From the NCBI RefSeq assembly GCF_004519315.1, contig NZ_SOZE01000004.1, forward strand, positions 225,551 through 289,550: 64,000 bases of DNA, written 5' to 3'. The position numbers and the translations under genes are program-made. The notes under the pieces were generated by a model. It was not told the DNA's origin, did not search any database, and saw nothing but the letters and a program-made list of their open reading frames with translations. Below, one piece after another: positions 7,696 through 16,410 of the stretch. This DNA comes from Mucilaginibacter psychrotolerans (GTDB lineage: Bacteria; Bacteroidota; Bacteroidia; Sphingobacteriales; Sphingobacteriaceae). Every line of letters begins with the position of its first letter. Position 1 is the stretch's first letter.

Positions 7696-7728
7696 ATTTA
7701 AAATTGAACGAAATTGATTGATATTGAT

Positions 7729-7736
7729 TATATTTG
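7729..7736 (+). promoter_or_regulatory. -7 promoter element in the nudK / deoR-type divergent region
   Basis: TATATTTG matches the Bacteroidota -7 box TAnnTTTG, 22 bases before the regulator ATG at 7758. Repeated TTGAT units just upstream could serve as the -33 element or as an operator for the regulator; spacing is not ideal. Confidence 0.45.
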
Positions 7737-7757
7737 AACAAATTACAGGATAATAAA

Positions 7758-8507
7758 ATGAACTTTCAAAAGAGGAAGCAAAAAATTTTTGAGGAACTGG
7801 ATAGCAGGGGCGAGGTAGATATCAAAAAACTGGCTGCCGAATTAGGCATAGCTGAAATTACCGCCCGGCGCGATCTTAATCAACTGGCCGCCGATGGCCT
7901 GCTTTACCGCACCCACGGCGGGGCGGTAAAGGTGAACCCGCAGGAGCGTCCGCATGCCTTCGTCAACAAAACGGCGCAGAACGCCGAGGTTAAGGATGCC
8001 ATTTGCCGGGTAGCGGCTGCGCAGATACAGGAGGGCGATATTATTTTTATGGATTGCGGCAGCACGGTTTTCCGGCTTTGCCAGTTTATTAAGAACAAGA
8101 GGATAAAGGTAATAACCAATTCGCTGCCTGTTATTTATGAGTTGCAGGATAGTGCTGTTAGTTTGAACATCATCGGCGGTGAACTGGACGATGCACGACA
8201 GGCAATGCATGGCATCATAGCCAACGAGCACATTGCGCGGTACCGCGCCACCAAAGCGTTTTTAGGGGTAGATGGTATTTCTCTAAACGGCCTTTTCGCC
8301 AATAGCGAAAAAGAAGCAGGCATTACCACAGCCTTCGCCGGCAACAGTGCATACACCTACCTGCTTTGCGATGCCGGCAAAATAGGCCGCGAAACGTATT
8401 TGAATTTTGGCGGTTTGGATATAGTGGATGCCATTATTACAAATGCAGGGGCAGAGGTAATGCAGGATTATGAGGAGCGTGGGGTGAAGGTGCTGCGGGC
8501 GGTGTAG
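7758..8507 (+). CDS. DeoR/GlpR-family transcriptional regulator
   Basis: The ATG at 7758 gives 249 residues. The N-terminal winged helix (KIFEELDSRGEVDIKKLAAE, then ITARRDLNQLAADGLLYRTHGGA) is the classic DeoR signature. The C-terminal sensor domain has IFMDCGSTVFRLCQFI and VITNSLPVIYEL, related to sugar-phosphate isomerases, and ends with LCDAGKIGRETYLNFG. Such proteins usually repress sugar catabolic genes and respond to phosphorylated sugars. The only close divergent partner is the NudK/DUF4406 pair, a plausible target. A TTG eight codons upstream is in frame but has no better context. Confidence 0.9.
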   Translation: MNFQKRKQKIFEELDSRGEVDIKKLAAELGIAEITARRDLNQLAADGLLYRTHGGAVKVNPQERPHAFVNKTAQNAEVKDAICRVAAAQIQEGDIIFMDCGSTVFRLCQFIKNKRIKVITNSLPVIYELQDSAVSLNIIGGELDDARQAMHGIIANEHIARYRATKAFLGVDGISLNGLFANSEKEAGITTAFAGNSAYTYLLCDAGKIGRETYLNFGGLDIVDAIITNAGAEVMQDYEERGVKVLRAV

Positions 8508-8533
8508 AGGGGATTTTAGAAGACTAAATTAAA

Positions 8534-8619
8534 TTTCGAATAATGAATTCTGAACACCCAACGCCGAATTGCTTTTTCCTTCGTTATTCGACATTGGATA
8601 TTCGGTGTTCGATATTCAA
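8534..8619. repeat. Dispersed intergenic repeat, family A (inverted form)
   Basis: The left half (TTTCGAATAATGAATTCTGA) and the right half (TCGTTATTCGACATTGG, TATTCGGTGTTCGATATTCA) are roughly inverted copies, so the transcript could fold into an imperfect hairpin. It lies between convergent genes and its right end supplies the stop codon of rsmD. Confidence 0.6.
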
Positions 8620-9164
8620 GGAGCTTCTTCCTCCGCTCTAAAAAACGAAAAAGACGAATGCCCGTATTTCCTTTGCTCCACAAAAGCCTTGTGGTTACTT
8701 AGGTTCTGTAGCGATTGGTGTTCTACGATGAGCAGGCCACCTGGTTTAAGTAATTGCTTATCGAAAACGATTTTAGGTATCTCGGGGATCTTGTTGAGGT
8801 CGTAAGGTGGGTCGGCAAATACCAGGTCGTATTGTTCGCTCTCCATATCCAGGTATTTGAATACGTCGGCCTTAAAAGTTTGTATCTGGGTAAGGCCGTG
8901 CTGGCGGGCGGTATCTTTTAAATAAAAAACGCATTGCTGGCTGCGGTCTACGCTGGTAACCTGCGCCGCGCCCCGCGAAGCAAACTCCATGGAGATATTG
9001 CCGGTGCCGCTGAAAAGATCCAGCACGATGATATCTTCAAACTCAATTTGATTAAGCAGGATGTTGAATAGCGCCTCTTTGGCCATATCAGTAGTGGGCC
9101 GTACCGGCAGATTATTTGGCGGGTTAAGTCGCAGCCCCTTTAAGCGTCCCCCTATAATGCGCAT
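8616..9164 (-). CDS. rsmD: 16S rRNA (guanine(966)-N(2))-methyltransferase
   Basis: The 182-residue protein starts MRIIGGRLKGLRL, the hallmark of RsmD, followed by RPTTDMAKEALFNIL, the SAM-binding VLDLFSGTGNIS and the catalytic DPPY (VFADPPYDL). It methylates G966 of 16S rRNA during 30S assembly. Its start overlaps the DUF3822 stop by 13 bases, a pairing common in Bacteroidota. Confidence 0.95.
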   Translation of the reverse strand: MRIIGGRLKGLRLNPPNNLPVRPTTDMAKEALFNILLNQIEFEDIIVLDLFSGTGNISMEFASRGAAQVTSVDRSQQCVFYLKDTARQHGLTQIQTFKADVFKYLDMESEQYDLVFADPPYDLNKIPEIPKIVFDKQLLKPGGLLIVEHQSLQNLSNHKAFVEQRKYGHSSFSFFRAEEEAP

Positions 9165-9952
9165 AGTGATAAAGCGGCAAGGCTTAGTATTTTATGCGGC
9201 ACTACCTGCTGCGGCAATACAAGCACCTTAATATCGTTGATGCGTACTTTGCCGAAAAACTCGGCCAGGTAAGTGAAGCTCTTATCCGAATCGTTGATAT
9301 CGCCGCTAAGTACCAAAGTTAGCTTTTCGGGTGTGAGGCCCAGTTCATCGGCCACAAAGGCGGCAAAGTAGGCAAGTTCCTCGTGGCTCTTGTAGGCAAA
9401 GTTGTTATAAAAACGCAGCCCGCTGTAGTTAAAGTTTAAAATCTCTACTACGCCGTTCTCTATGTTCAGGTACAAATCGGTACTGGTGGGGTAGTTGCTG
9501 GCTATGGCCTCTATCCAGCCTTTAGCGCGGTAAACGATGGTTTCGTTTTGGAAGGTGCCCTGCGTAGCAGCGGCGGCTTCGTCTACTTTATAAATAATGG
9601 TGTTTTTGCTATCGAGTGGCTGGGCGTACACCATATCGTTCTCCTGCACATCAAGTAGGCGGGCCACTTTTGCCGCATATTCATCATCAAACAAGCTTTC
9701 GGGCATCAGCGTAAAACCGCCCGCAGTTAAGCCCGTGATAACTTTTTTGTAGTTGGCGGTAAGCACTTCGCGTAACCACTGCGGTTTTGTTAGTTCGGCC
9801 AGCGGGCAATTCTCGGCCCAGGCCAATAATTTTTTATGGTGGGCAATGGCATAGCTGAAACTATGCGCGTCAATCTGTAACAACAAATTGTAATCAGCAG
9901 CCTGACTAAGGTTCAGTTGCTCGTCGGTGTATTTGTAGTTGTGCTCGCTCAT
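9152..9952 (-). CDS. DUF3822 family protein
   Basis: The 266-residue protein has the actin-like/ASKHA look described for DUF3822: an N-terminal SYAIAHHKKLLAWAENCPL segment, LNIENGVVEILNFNYSGLRFYNNFAYKS in the middle and LVLSGDIND near the C-terminus. Function is unknown. In Bacteroidota it sits directly upstream of rsmD, as here, with overlapping reading frames, hinting at a link with rRNA modification. The 212-base spacer on its 5' side leads to a divergent gene. Confidence 0.85.
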   Translation of the reverse strand: MSEHNYKYTDEQLNLSQAADYNLLLQIDAHSFSYAIAHHKKLLAWAENCPLAELTKPQWLREVLTANYKKVITGLTAGGFTLMPESLFDDEYAAKVARLLDVQENDMVYAQPLDSKNTIIYKVDEAAAATQGTFQNETIVYRAKGWIEAIASNYPTSTDLYLNIENGVVEILNFNYSGLRFYNNFAYKSHEELAYFAAFVADELGLTPEKLTLVLSGDINDSDKSFTYLAEFFGKVRINDIKVLVLPQQVVPHKILSLAALSLCAL

Positions 9953-10164
9953 GCAGGGTTTAACAAAAGTAATATTTTTTCGGCTTACTTAATTAAGATA
10001 GTTGAGAGGTTTTTTGATCAGGTGTTTGTTAATAGAGCGAGAGGTTTTAATGGGGATTTTGAGCAGGCAGGTAGATGATCAGCGTGCTTCGCCTACCGGT
10101 ACGGCTTTACCGTTTCGTTACCTTGCCTATTTTGGATATCTTGGGCAATCATAAAAACCTGCCC

Positions 10165-10947
10165 ATGAAAATCCTTTCCGCCTTATTTTGCCTTTTGCTA
10201 ACGCTGCAAGTTTCAGCCCAGCAAAAAAAATACAACTACATGTATCAATACGGCATAGCCGATGCTTTTTTGGCGGGGCTTTACCATGGTACGTTGCCCG
10301 TAAAAGAGATGCTGCCTCATGGCGATTTCGGCCTTGGCGCGCCGGATGTGCTGGACGGCGAACTGATCATCTACAACGGCAAAGCCTATCAAACCCGTGC
10401 AACGGGAGAAACTACGCTAATGGCTGATACCGCAAAGATACCGCTGGTATTATCTACCAACTTCAAGGCCGATACCGCTTTCTACATCAATTCGCCTGCG
10501 GATAAGAAAACGGTATTGGGCCAGATAGACTATTACCTCAAAAAAGCCAACGGCCTTTACGCCATCCGCGTCAGCGGCGAATTTGCACTAGTGAAAACCC
10601 GTGCCTTCCCCAGGGCGGATAAAGAACCTTTTTTACCCCTGGCGAGCATTTTAGATCGGCAGCACTTCTTCAGCATGCCCAATATCAGTGGCACGCTCAT
10701 TGGCTTTAAGCTGCCGCAATACCTCAGCAGCGTTACCATTGCCAATTACCACTTCCATTTCCTGTCTGCCGACATGACCAAAGGCGGTCACATGACAGAT
10801 ATGGCCGTTAACAAGGTAAAGGTGGAGATTGCGGTGTTGCAGGGCATCGATATTCAGATACCGCAGGACAGCGATTTCATGAATTTCGACTTTAAAACTG
10901 TTAAGAAAGGCGATGCCCTTAAAGCCGAGACCCCGATAAAACAATAA
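10165..10947 (+). CDS. budA: Alpha-acetolactate decarboxylase, exported
   Basis: ATG 10165 gives 260 residues with a clear signal peptide (MKILSALFCLLLTLQVSAQ), which decides the start over the in-frame ATG at 10075. The mature part is an acetolactate decarboxylase: YQYGIADAFLAGLYHG and GDFGLGAPDVLDGELI at the N-terminus and the zinc-binding YHFHFLSADMTKGGH with three His. The enzyme converts alpha-acetolactate to acetoin. Most are cytosolic; a secreted form is known in some bacteria. No acetolactate synthase or acetoin genes lie nearby. Confidence 0.92.
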   Translation: MKILSALFCLLLTLQVSAQQKKYNYMYQYGIADAFLAGLYHGTLPVKEMLPHGDFGLGAPDVLDGELIIYNGKAYQTRATGETTLMADTAKIPLVLSTNFKADTAFYINSPADKKTVLGQIDYYLKKANGLYAIRVSGEFALVKTRAFPRADKEPFLPLASILDRQHFFSMPNISGTLIGFKLPQYLSSVTIANYHFHFLSADMTKGGHMTDMAVNKVKVEIAVLQGIDIQIPQDSDFMNFDFKTVKKGDALKAETPIKQ

Positions 10948-11001
10948 AGCCCCGCCGGGTGCCGGCAGAGCTGTTATTGTTATTTGATGAGCAAGCGTTA
11001 T

Positions 11002-11925
11002 TTACAATATATAAAATACCTTTTCTTCGGTGCGTGCGGGCTTCAGATGCGGTATAGTTTCTTTTTGGCTATCGTTCAGCATCTCTTTCAGGTCGCGCTC
11101 AATGGTTTGCGATATAGCTGTGGTAGGCGTATCTGTGGGCTTGTTTTCGAACGGATCCTGTAGGTGGATGGCCATTTTTTCAACCAGTAAAAATGCAGCA
11201 GCTATGGCGATGATCAGTGGTACCTCGAATATGCCGAAGAACTCAATAAGCCCGAAAGGCAGCAGTGTAATAAACAGGTACAGGCAAAAATGGATATACG
11301 AGCTATAGGTAGATGGGAAGACGGTGTTCTTTATCCGTTCACATTTACCCATGGCGTCGCACAGGCGGGTTAGCGTGCGGTCTATCTCTACCTGTTGGTA
11401 ATCGTTCAGCCAGCCGTTTTTATAAGCCAATTGGGTATCCATGCCATGCAGCTTAAGCAGGCTATTGGGCACGTTGGTATAGCGGCGACTAAATTTCACT
11501 TCCTCCTCCTCCAAAAAATCGATGCTGCGGATATAGCAATTCTGCCCGCGTAAAGACTGGCTAAGGGAATAGCACCAGGCTATCTGCCTGCGCACAAAAC
11601 GCGTTTTAAAGTTTTCTTCCTCTTCGTTGCCGGCATCTAAAAAGGTGATCAGCTGGCGCGTAAGCGAGCGCGATTCGTTTACGATGGCACCCCAAAGGCC
11701 ACGTGCTTCCCACCAGCGGTCGTAAGCCTGGTTAGAGCGGAACGCCAGCAACAGCGATATGATGGTGGCCAGTATGGCCGGCACCGCAATGGGTATAGAT
11801 ATACGGAACTGCGGGAAGAAGTAATGGAACCCGGCGATAGCCACGGCATAGGCTGCAATGAGCAGCAATTCGTTTTTAATTTTGCCTACCAGGTAGGTAA
11901 CGGGAATATTATCTTTTAATAGCAT
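11002..11925 (-). CDS. Bestrophin family anion channel-like protein
   Basis: This 307-residue membrane protein belongs to the bacterial bestrophins (UPF0187). It has N-terminal transmembrane segments (about residues 15-60), the family motif SNQAYDRWWEARGLWG, a charged cytosolic stretch and further hydrophobic segments (about 210-250), then LQDPFENKPTDTP, the Asp-rich region of the family. Bacterial homologues form pentameric ion channels. It converges with the acetolactate decarboxylase gene and lies downstream of the UspA-like gene on the same strand with a 39-base gap. Confidence 0.9.
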   Translation of the reverse strand: MLLKDNIPVTYLVGKIKNELLLIAAYAVAIAGFHYFFPQFRISIPIAVPAILATIISLLLAFRSNQAYDRWWEARGLWGAIVNESRSLTRQLITFLDAGNEEEENFKTRFVRRQIAWCYSLSQSLRGQNCYIRSIDFLEEEEVKFSRRYTNVPNSLLKLHGMDTQLAYKNGWLNDYQQVEIDRTLTRLCDAMGKCERIKNTVFPSTYSSYIHFCLYLFITLLPFGLIEFFGIFEVPLIIAIAAAFLLVEKMAIHLQDPFENKPTDTPTTAISQTIERDLKEMLNDSQKETIPHLKPARTEEKVFYIL

Positions 11926-11964
11926 AATGTTTTTTGTTAGATGTTAGATGATGTGCGGATTGGC

Positions 11965-12468
11965 TTAAAATTCCTGCCATTCCATTTCTTCAATGGTGTG
12001 CAATGCTTTCACTTTGGCAAGCTGCGGCGAAGGCGTAAACGGCTGCACGGTTAGCACCGGGTATTTGCTACGCTCCAGCAGTTGCGTGGGTTCATAGCTG
12101 TTTGGGGTGATTAGCGCACAGTTATAATCTTTTAGTTTGGCTATTTGGTCAACCTCTCTTGCTTCCAGGTAATTCTTGAACACTGCAACGGTGTTACCGT
12201 AAAAGAATTCAGTTTGCAGGCTTTCTATTTGATTAGGATATTGCCTCGCCAAACGGGTGCATTCGTCCATAAATTCCTGGGTTATATGCTCGTACTCGCG
12301 GCTGCGTCGCGATAGCATCAGCAAATCGGAGATAGAGTCAGACAGTCCCAGGAAATTAACCAGCAGGATATTGAACTTTTTGCCGGGCTGGCGCTGCATC
12401 AAAGCAGGGATGGTTTGCAACGATGTTAAACTAAAATCAGTCGGGATTAAGATGTTTGTGGTTTTCAT
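11965..12468 (-). CDS. UspA-like universal stress domain protein
   Basis: I use ATG 12468, giving 167 residues starting MKTTNILIPTDFSLTSLQTI. The ILIPTDFS strand is the universal-stress-protein opening; later CALITPNSYEPTQLLERSKYPVLTVQP corresponds to the family's last strands. The usual ATP-binding GxxGxxxxGS motif is replaced (PNSYEPTQLLERS), so nucleotide binding is doubtful. It is probably co-transcribed with the bestrophin gene. Confidence 0.7.
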   Translation of the reverse strand: MKTTNILIPTDFSLTSLQTIPALMQRQPGKKFNILLVNFLGLSDSISDLLMLSRRSREYEHITQEFMDECTRLARQYPNQIESLQTEFFYGNTVAVFKNYLEAREVDQIAKLKDYNCALITPNSYEPTQLLERSKYPVLTVQPFTPSPQLAKVKALHTIEEMEWQEF

Positions 12469-12565
12469 ATCGATGTTTTTTATTGTTTGATACAATAGTC
12501 GGCACCGGGTATTAAAACCGTTTAAGAGGAGGATTAGAAACTGATTAGAGTTTAAAAAAAAATGA

Positions 12566-12657
12566 GGCCCCCTCTAAATCTCCCCCGGTGGGGGAGACTT
12601 TAGCTTCAATTTTTAAGTCCTCCCTACCGGGGAGGATTTAGGTGGGGCTGCGGGGCC
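12566..12657. repeat. GC-rich inverted repeat (family C) overlapping the kinase 3' end
   Basis: The left half (GGCCCCCTCTAAATCTCCCC) is mirrored by the right half (GGGGAGGATTTAGGTGGGGC), each with an inner small palindrome such as CTCCCCCGGTGGGGGAG. The element looks like a mobile miniature repeat. It overlaps the last 14 codons of the histidine kinase, so its insertion has changed that protein's C-terminus. Confidence 0.8.
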
Positions 12658-14013
12658 ATGCACCGGCAACATCACCCGGATGGTGGTGCCCTTATCAACC
12701 TTGGAAGCGATAGCGATACTGCCCTTGTGCAGGCGTACGATGTTCAGGGCCAGTGGCAGCCCTACGCCGTGCCCTTCGAAATTGCCGGTATTGGATGCCC
12801 GGAAAAATGGCTCGAAGATATGCTGTACATCGCCCTCGGGGATACCGATGCCTTCATCCTGTATGCTGAAAATAACACTTTTGTTCTCTGCGATCAGTTT
12901 TAGGCTTACCGGTTTGTTTTCGGAGTATTTGCAGGCGTTAAGGGCAATATTACTCAGGGCGAGCTTTAGTAGGTTGGGGTTGCCCATCAGCAACAGGCGT
13001 TCTTCTTCCTGGGGTAGGGCCGATAAATCGATACTGAGTTTGTTTTCGGGGATGATGTTGTCCACTGCTTCTTTGATCAGCCAGATCAGTTCATCGGCGC
13101 GTATCAGTTCCCAGTTTTGTTTTTTGCCGTCGAAACCGGTTTGGGCCAGGCCTAGCAAGCTGGTGATAATATCCTGCAGGCTTTGCGCCCCGGTGAGTAT
13201 CGTGCTTAGGGTGCTGCGGGTATCAGCCCCGGGTTTATCCAGGCTTTTCAGTGCCAGTTCCGCTTCGCCTTTTATCACGGCCAGGGGCGTACGTAACTCA
13301 TGCGAAGCATTGCTTACGAAGTTATTCTGCGTTTCGAAGGCGGTCTCCAGCCGGTCGAGCATGTTGTTGAAGGTTTGGGTAAGCTCGGCTACCTCGTCCT
13401 TACCGTCGTAATCTTCCAGCCGCAAATGCAGGTTACTGGCGGTGATGGTATTTACCCGTTTGATGATCTTGCGCACCGGCTGAAAGGTGAGGTAAGAAAA
13501 ACGTTTGCCGATAAGGTAGGCTACAACAACCGATAGTACGAAACCGATGAGTAATACATGTTGCAGATTGTTCAGCTCATTAAAGCCATAGGGGTCTGTT
13601 GCCGATACAATGATCATGACATCGCCATCGGCAAATTTGAAGATATTGCCCGCGTAAAAAACATTGTCGGTGTTATAGCGTGTTGGGCCATCGCTAATGA
13701 TGCTGTTCACCAGTTCGGCCGGTACGCCTTTTAGGGAATGGCCGTTTATATAATCGGCAGGTTTTAATAGGTAGTGCTTTTCAGAAGTGAGTTTTTCCAG
13801 GTAACGCTGCCTCAGTTCTTTATAAATACCGATACTGTCTTTATCGTTATGGTGGTAAATCTGCGCTGAGACGTTGACCCTTGTTTCCAGTCGCTTGTAA
13901 AAATCCTCGAAAGTAAACTGGTGCACAAAGTAGAATATCGCTCCGCTCAATATGGTTATGAGGGCCACTGTAAGGGCTAAAAATAATAAGGCAACTTTCC
14001 GCTGGATGCTCAT
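12613..14013 (-). CDS. Two-component sensor histidine kinase
   Basis: This 466-residue protein has an N-terminal membrane segment (about 8-28), a periplasmic sensor of roughly 120 residues, a second membrane segment (about 153-173), a HAMP domain, the HisKA phosphoacceptor box NFVSNASHELRTPLAVI and an HATPase domain with NIALNACKYSE (N box), QDEGIGIP (G1) and GHGVGLPLALNIVRLHKG (G2). It pairs with the OmpR-type regulator just upstream (gap 5 bases). Its last residues, GPAAPPKSSPVGRT, are encoded by an intergenic repeat and are not part of the conserved kinase. The layout resembles metal-sensing CusS-like kinases; the signal is unknown. Confidence 0.93.
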   Translation of the reverse strand: MSIQRKVALLFLALTVALITILSGAIFYFVHQFTFEDFYKRLETRVNVSAQIYHHNDKDSIGIYKELRQRYLEKLTSEKHYLLKPADYINGHSLKGVPAELVNSIISDGPTRYNTDNVFYAGNIFKFADGDVMIIVSATDPYGFNELNNLQHVLLIGFVLSVVVAYLIGKRFSYLTFQPVRKIIKRVNTITASNLHLRLEDYDGKDEVAELTQTFNNMLDRLETAFETQNNFVSNASHELRTPLAVIKGEAELALKSLDKPGADTRSTLSTILTGAQSLQDIITSLLGLAQTGFDGKKQNWELIRADELIWLIKEAVDNIIPENKLSIDLSALPQEEERLLLMGNPNLLKLALSNIALNACKYSENKPVSLKLIAENKSVIFSIQDEGIGIPEGDVQHIFEPFFRASNTGNFEGHGVGLPLALNIVRLHKGSIAIASKVDKGTTIRVMLPVHGPAAPPKSSPVGRT

Positions 14014-14018
14014 TTAAG

Positions 14019-14690
14019 TTATTTTAAGATATATCCCATGCCCACCACCGTATGTATCAGTTTGGGTTCATAATCCTTATCCACTTTTTTGCGCAGGTAA
14101 TTGATATACACATCTACCACGTTGGTGCCCATGTTAAAATCGATGTTCCATACGTTTTCCAGTATCTCAATGCGCGATAGCATGTGGTTGCGATTCTTCA
14201 CCAGGAATTCCAACAGCCGGTATTCGGTAGCCGTAAGATCGATGGTTTTACCGGCGCGGGTTACCGAGCGTTCGTCGGTATTGATCACCAGGTCGGCCAC
14301 CTGTAGCAGGTTGGGGGCGGGGGCGTTACTGCCGTTGCGGCGGGCAAGGGTACGGATACGGGCATTCAGTTCGGCCAGGCTGAAGGGTTTTACCATGTAG
14401 TCGTCGGCCCCGCTATCCAGGCCCACTACAATATTTTCGGTAGTGCCCAATGCGGTAAGCATTAGGATTGCCGACTGGGTGTTGGCCTGCCTAAGCTGGC
14501 GGCAAACTTCGATACCATTGATACCGGGCAGCATAATATCCAGTATGATGAGCTGGAAATCGGCCTTTAGTGCCATTTGCAGTCCGGTAGTGCCATCGAG
14601 CGCAATGCTTAGTTCGTGGCCCTCGGCGGTTAAATCGCGTTGGATGATGGATACCAGCCTGGCCTCGTCTTCTATCAATAGTATCTTCAT
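14019..14690 (-). CDS. OmpR-family response regulator
   Basis: The 223-residue protein has a receiver domain (ILLIEDEARLV; phospho-acceptor Asp in LIILDIMLPGINGIEVC; Lys in YMVKPFSLAEL) and a C-terminal winged helix (LTATEYRLLEFLVKNRNHMLSR, VDVYINYLRKKVD). It is the first gene of the unit with the histidine kinase. Its upstream region carries a MITE-like repeat, so its promoter must lie within or very close to that element. Confidence 0.95.
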   Translation of the reverse strand: MKILLIEDEARLVSIIQRDLTAEGHELSIALDGTTGLQMALKADFQLIILDIMLPGINGIEVCRQLRQANTQSAILMLTALGTTENIVVGLDSGADDYMVKPFSLAELNARIRTLARRNGSNAPAPNLLQVADLVINTDERSVTRAGKTIDLTATEYRLLEFLVKNRNHMLSRIEILENVWNIDFNMGTNVVDVYINYLRKKVDKDYEPKLIHTVVGMGYILK

Positions 14691-14707
14691 TGTGGCAAAT
14701 ATATACC

Positions 14708-14835
14708 GTCTGAATCAGGATTTACAGAATTTTAGAATTAACAGAATATAAACGAGGGTCTTTAAGCGTCGTAGCAATGCCACATTGCAATTCTCATTCT
14801 GAAAATTCTCCCATTCTGTAGATTCTGATTCAGAC
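14708..14835. repeat. MITE-like element (128 bp) with 23-bp terminal inverted repeats
   Basis: The left end GTCTGAATCAGGATTTACAG and the right end (reverse complement GTCTGAATCAGAATCTACAG) match over 23 positions with two differences. The interior has further AATTCT/AGAATT units. It fills the divergent region between the response regulator and the first Ser/Thr kinase gene and contains no ORF. Confidence 0.75.
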
Positions 14836-14862
14836 ATTCAGTTCAGTATATTAGCACCATAA

Positions 14863-16248
14863 ATGAGCAAAGTATTTACCATTGCCGAAGGTTTAGAAAA
14901 TCTGGGTGCCTTGCGTACCGGCGGGCAGGGTTCCGTTTATAAGGGCAAGCGGCAGGGCACTATTTACTCAGCTGTAAAACTCATCCCAACGCCCATCTAC
15001 GCCGAAAACGAAGACGATAAAAATTACCGCAACTTCCGCAACGAGGTGGCCAAGCTGCAAAAGGTAAACGAAATTCCCAACCCCAATATCGTCAAGATAT
15101 TAAGCTCGGGCCTTACCGAGAGTGGCTCTTTCCCGTTCATAGAGATGGAATTCATCGATGGCCCGGACCTGAGCGAGCTGCTGCTGCCGCCACACCCCAA
15201 ACTTTTCACCCTGAAAGAGGTACTTAAAGTAGCTGACCAGTTGGCTAGCGCACTGGCGCATTGCCATCGCCTCGGCGTAAAACATGGCGACCTGAAAAGC
15301 AATAACGTAAAATACAATATCCACACCGGCAATTACGTCCTGCTTGATTTTGGCCTGGCTATCATGACCGAAGAGCAACGCCGCAGCAGCATGCAAAATG
15401 CAGGCGCGGTAGAATTTATGGCACCCGAACAGTACGAGGGTAAAATGCTGCTGCAAAGCGATATTTACAGCTACGGCATTATCCTGTACGAATTGCTGGC
15501 CGGAGAGGTGCCATTCGTGCTGGCGGGCAACGGAGAGAATGGCCGCAACGCCATTATGCTGATGCATCTGGAGGCCACCGTGCCCGATGTATTGGAAAAG
15601 CGAAGATCGAATTTGCCGGAAGATTGGCCCGACGCGAAAAAGGCTGCCGAATTGCAGGTGCCCGGCTGGTTACTTAAACTGGTGGAGAAATGCCTGCAAA
15701 AGAAACCCACCGAACGATATGCCGATGCACTGGAATTGTACGAGGCTATATCTTTACACCAAACGCGGGTTGATGCAGCAGTGCCGGTTACCGCACCGAA
15801 CAACGCTGCCGAACTGGAATGGGCATTGAAACTACAGCTCATCAAAAATCAGTTGCAGGATAGGTTGATATCTGAAATGATACTGCTTTACGATGCCCGC
15901 CCGCCCGAGGCCCTTGCCGATGAAAATAAAGCCTACTACCTGCACGAGCAGGTTACGCTGCACCACAACCACCTAAACGTATTGCTGAGTGCAAACGGGA
16001 AAGGGGATAAGGTACAGGATAGCGACATCCGCACAGCCGTAGACAAACTCCAGGCACCCGAATCGTTTGCCCACCCGGCCAAAATCGTGTTATCGAAACC
16101 CGTGCTTTATATTTTGTTAGCGGCATTAGGTGTGCTATTATTTAGCACCATTTTGCTTTGGCAGGTGTACCGCCACAACCCAACCGCCCTTAAGTTGATG
16201 AACTTGGTATTAACTATTATCAGAAGCATTTTCGCTGCGAAAAAGTAG
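14863..16248 (+). CDS. Membrane-anchored Ser/Thr protein kinase, copy 1
   Basis: Of 461 residues, about 10-295 form a Hanks-type kinase: Gly-rich loop GGQGSVYKG (20-28), ATP Lys K39 in YSAVKLI, catalytic loop HGDLKSNNV (D143), DFG at 162-164 and MAPEQ. The catalytic loop has Gly where RD kinases have Arg, so it is a non-RD kinase, likely active without activation-loop phosphorylation. A linker rich in Ala/Leu follows, then one membrane segment (about 411-433) and a short tail; PASTA repeats are absent. Copies 2 and 3 (16411 and 25340) are nearly identical over the kinase domain. It opens the kinase/FHA/phosphatase/cell-wall synthase locus. Confidence 0.93.
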   Translation: MSKVFTIAEGLENLGALRTGGQGSVYKGKRQGTIYSAVKLIPTPIYAENEDDKNYRNFRNEVAKLQKVNEIPNPNIVKILSSGLTESGSFPFIEMEFIDGPDLSELLLPPHPKLFTLKEVLKVADQLASALAHCHRLGVKHGDLKSNNVKYNIHTGNYVLLDFGLAIMTEEQRRSSMQNAGAVEFMAPEQYEGKMLLQSDIYSYGIILYELLAGEVPFVLAGNGENGRNAIMLMHLEATVPDVLEKRRSNLPEDWPDAKKAAELQVPGWLLKLVEKCLQKKPTERYADALELYEAISLHQTRVDAAVPVTAPNNAAELEWALKLQLIKNQLQDRLISEMILLYDARPPEALADENKAYYLHEQVTLHHNHLNVLLSANGKGDKVQDSDIRTAVDKLQAPESFAHPAKIVLSKPVLYILLAALGVLLFSTILLWQVYRHNPTALKLMNLVLTIIRSIFAAKK

Positions 16249-16410
16249 GTTTTTGGTGAGACAATTAAATACCCGATAAATTGAAGAATTTTGAAGATTT
16301 TTAAAGATTTTCGAGGGTAATTTTGCATTACACACAACAAAGCGATTGCTTTATTGTAATTTCAACGCAAGCTAACCGTTATACGGTCGGCAGAAATCTT
16401 AACACCATAA

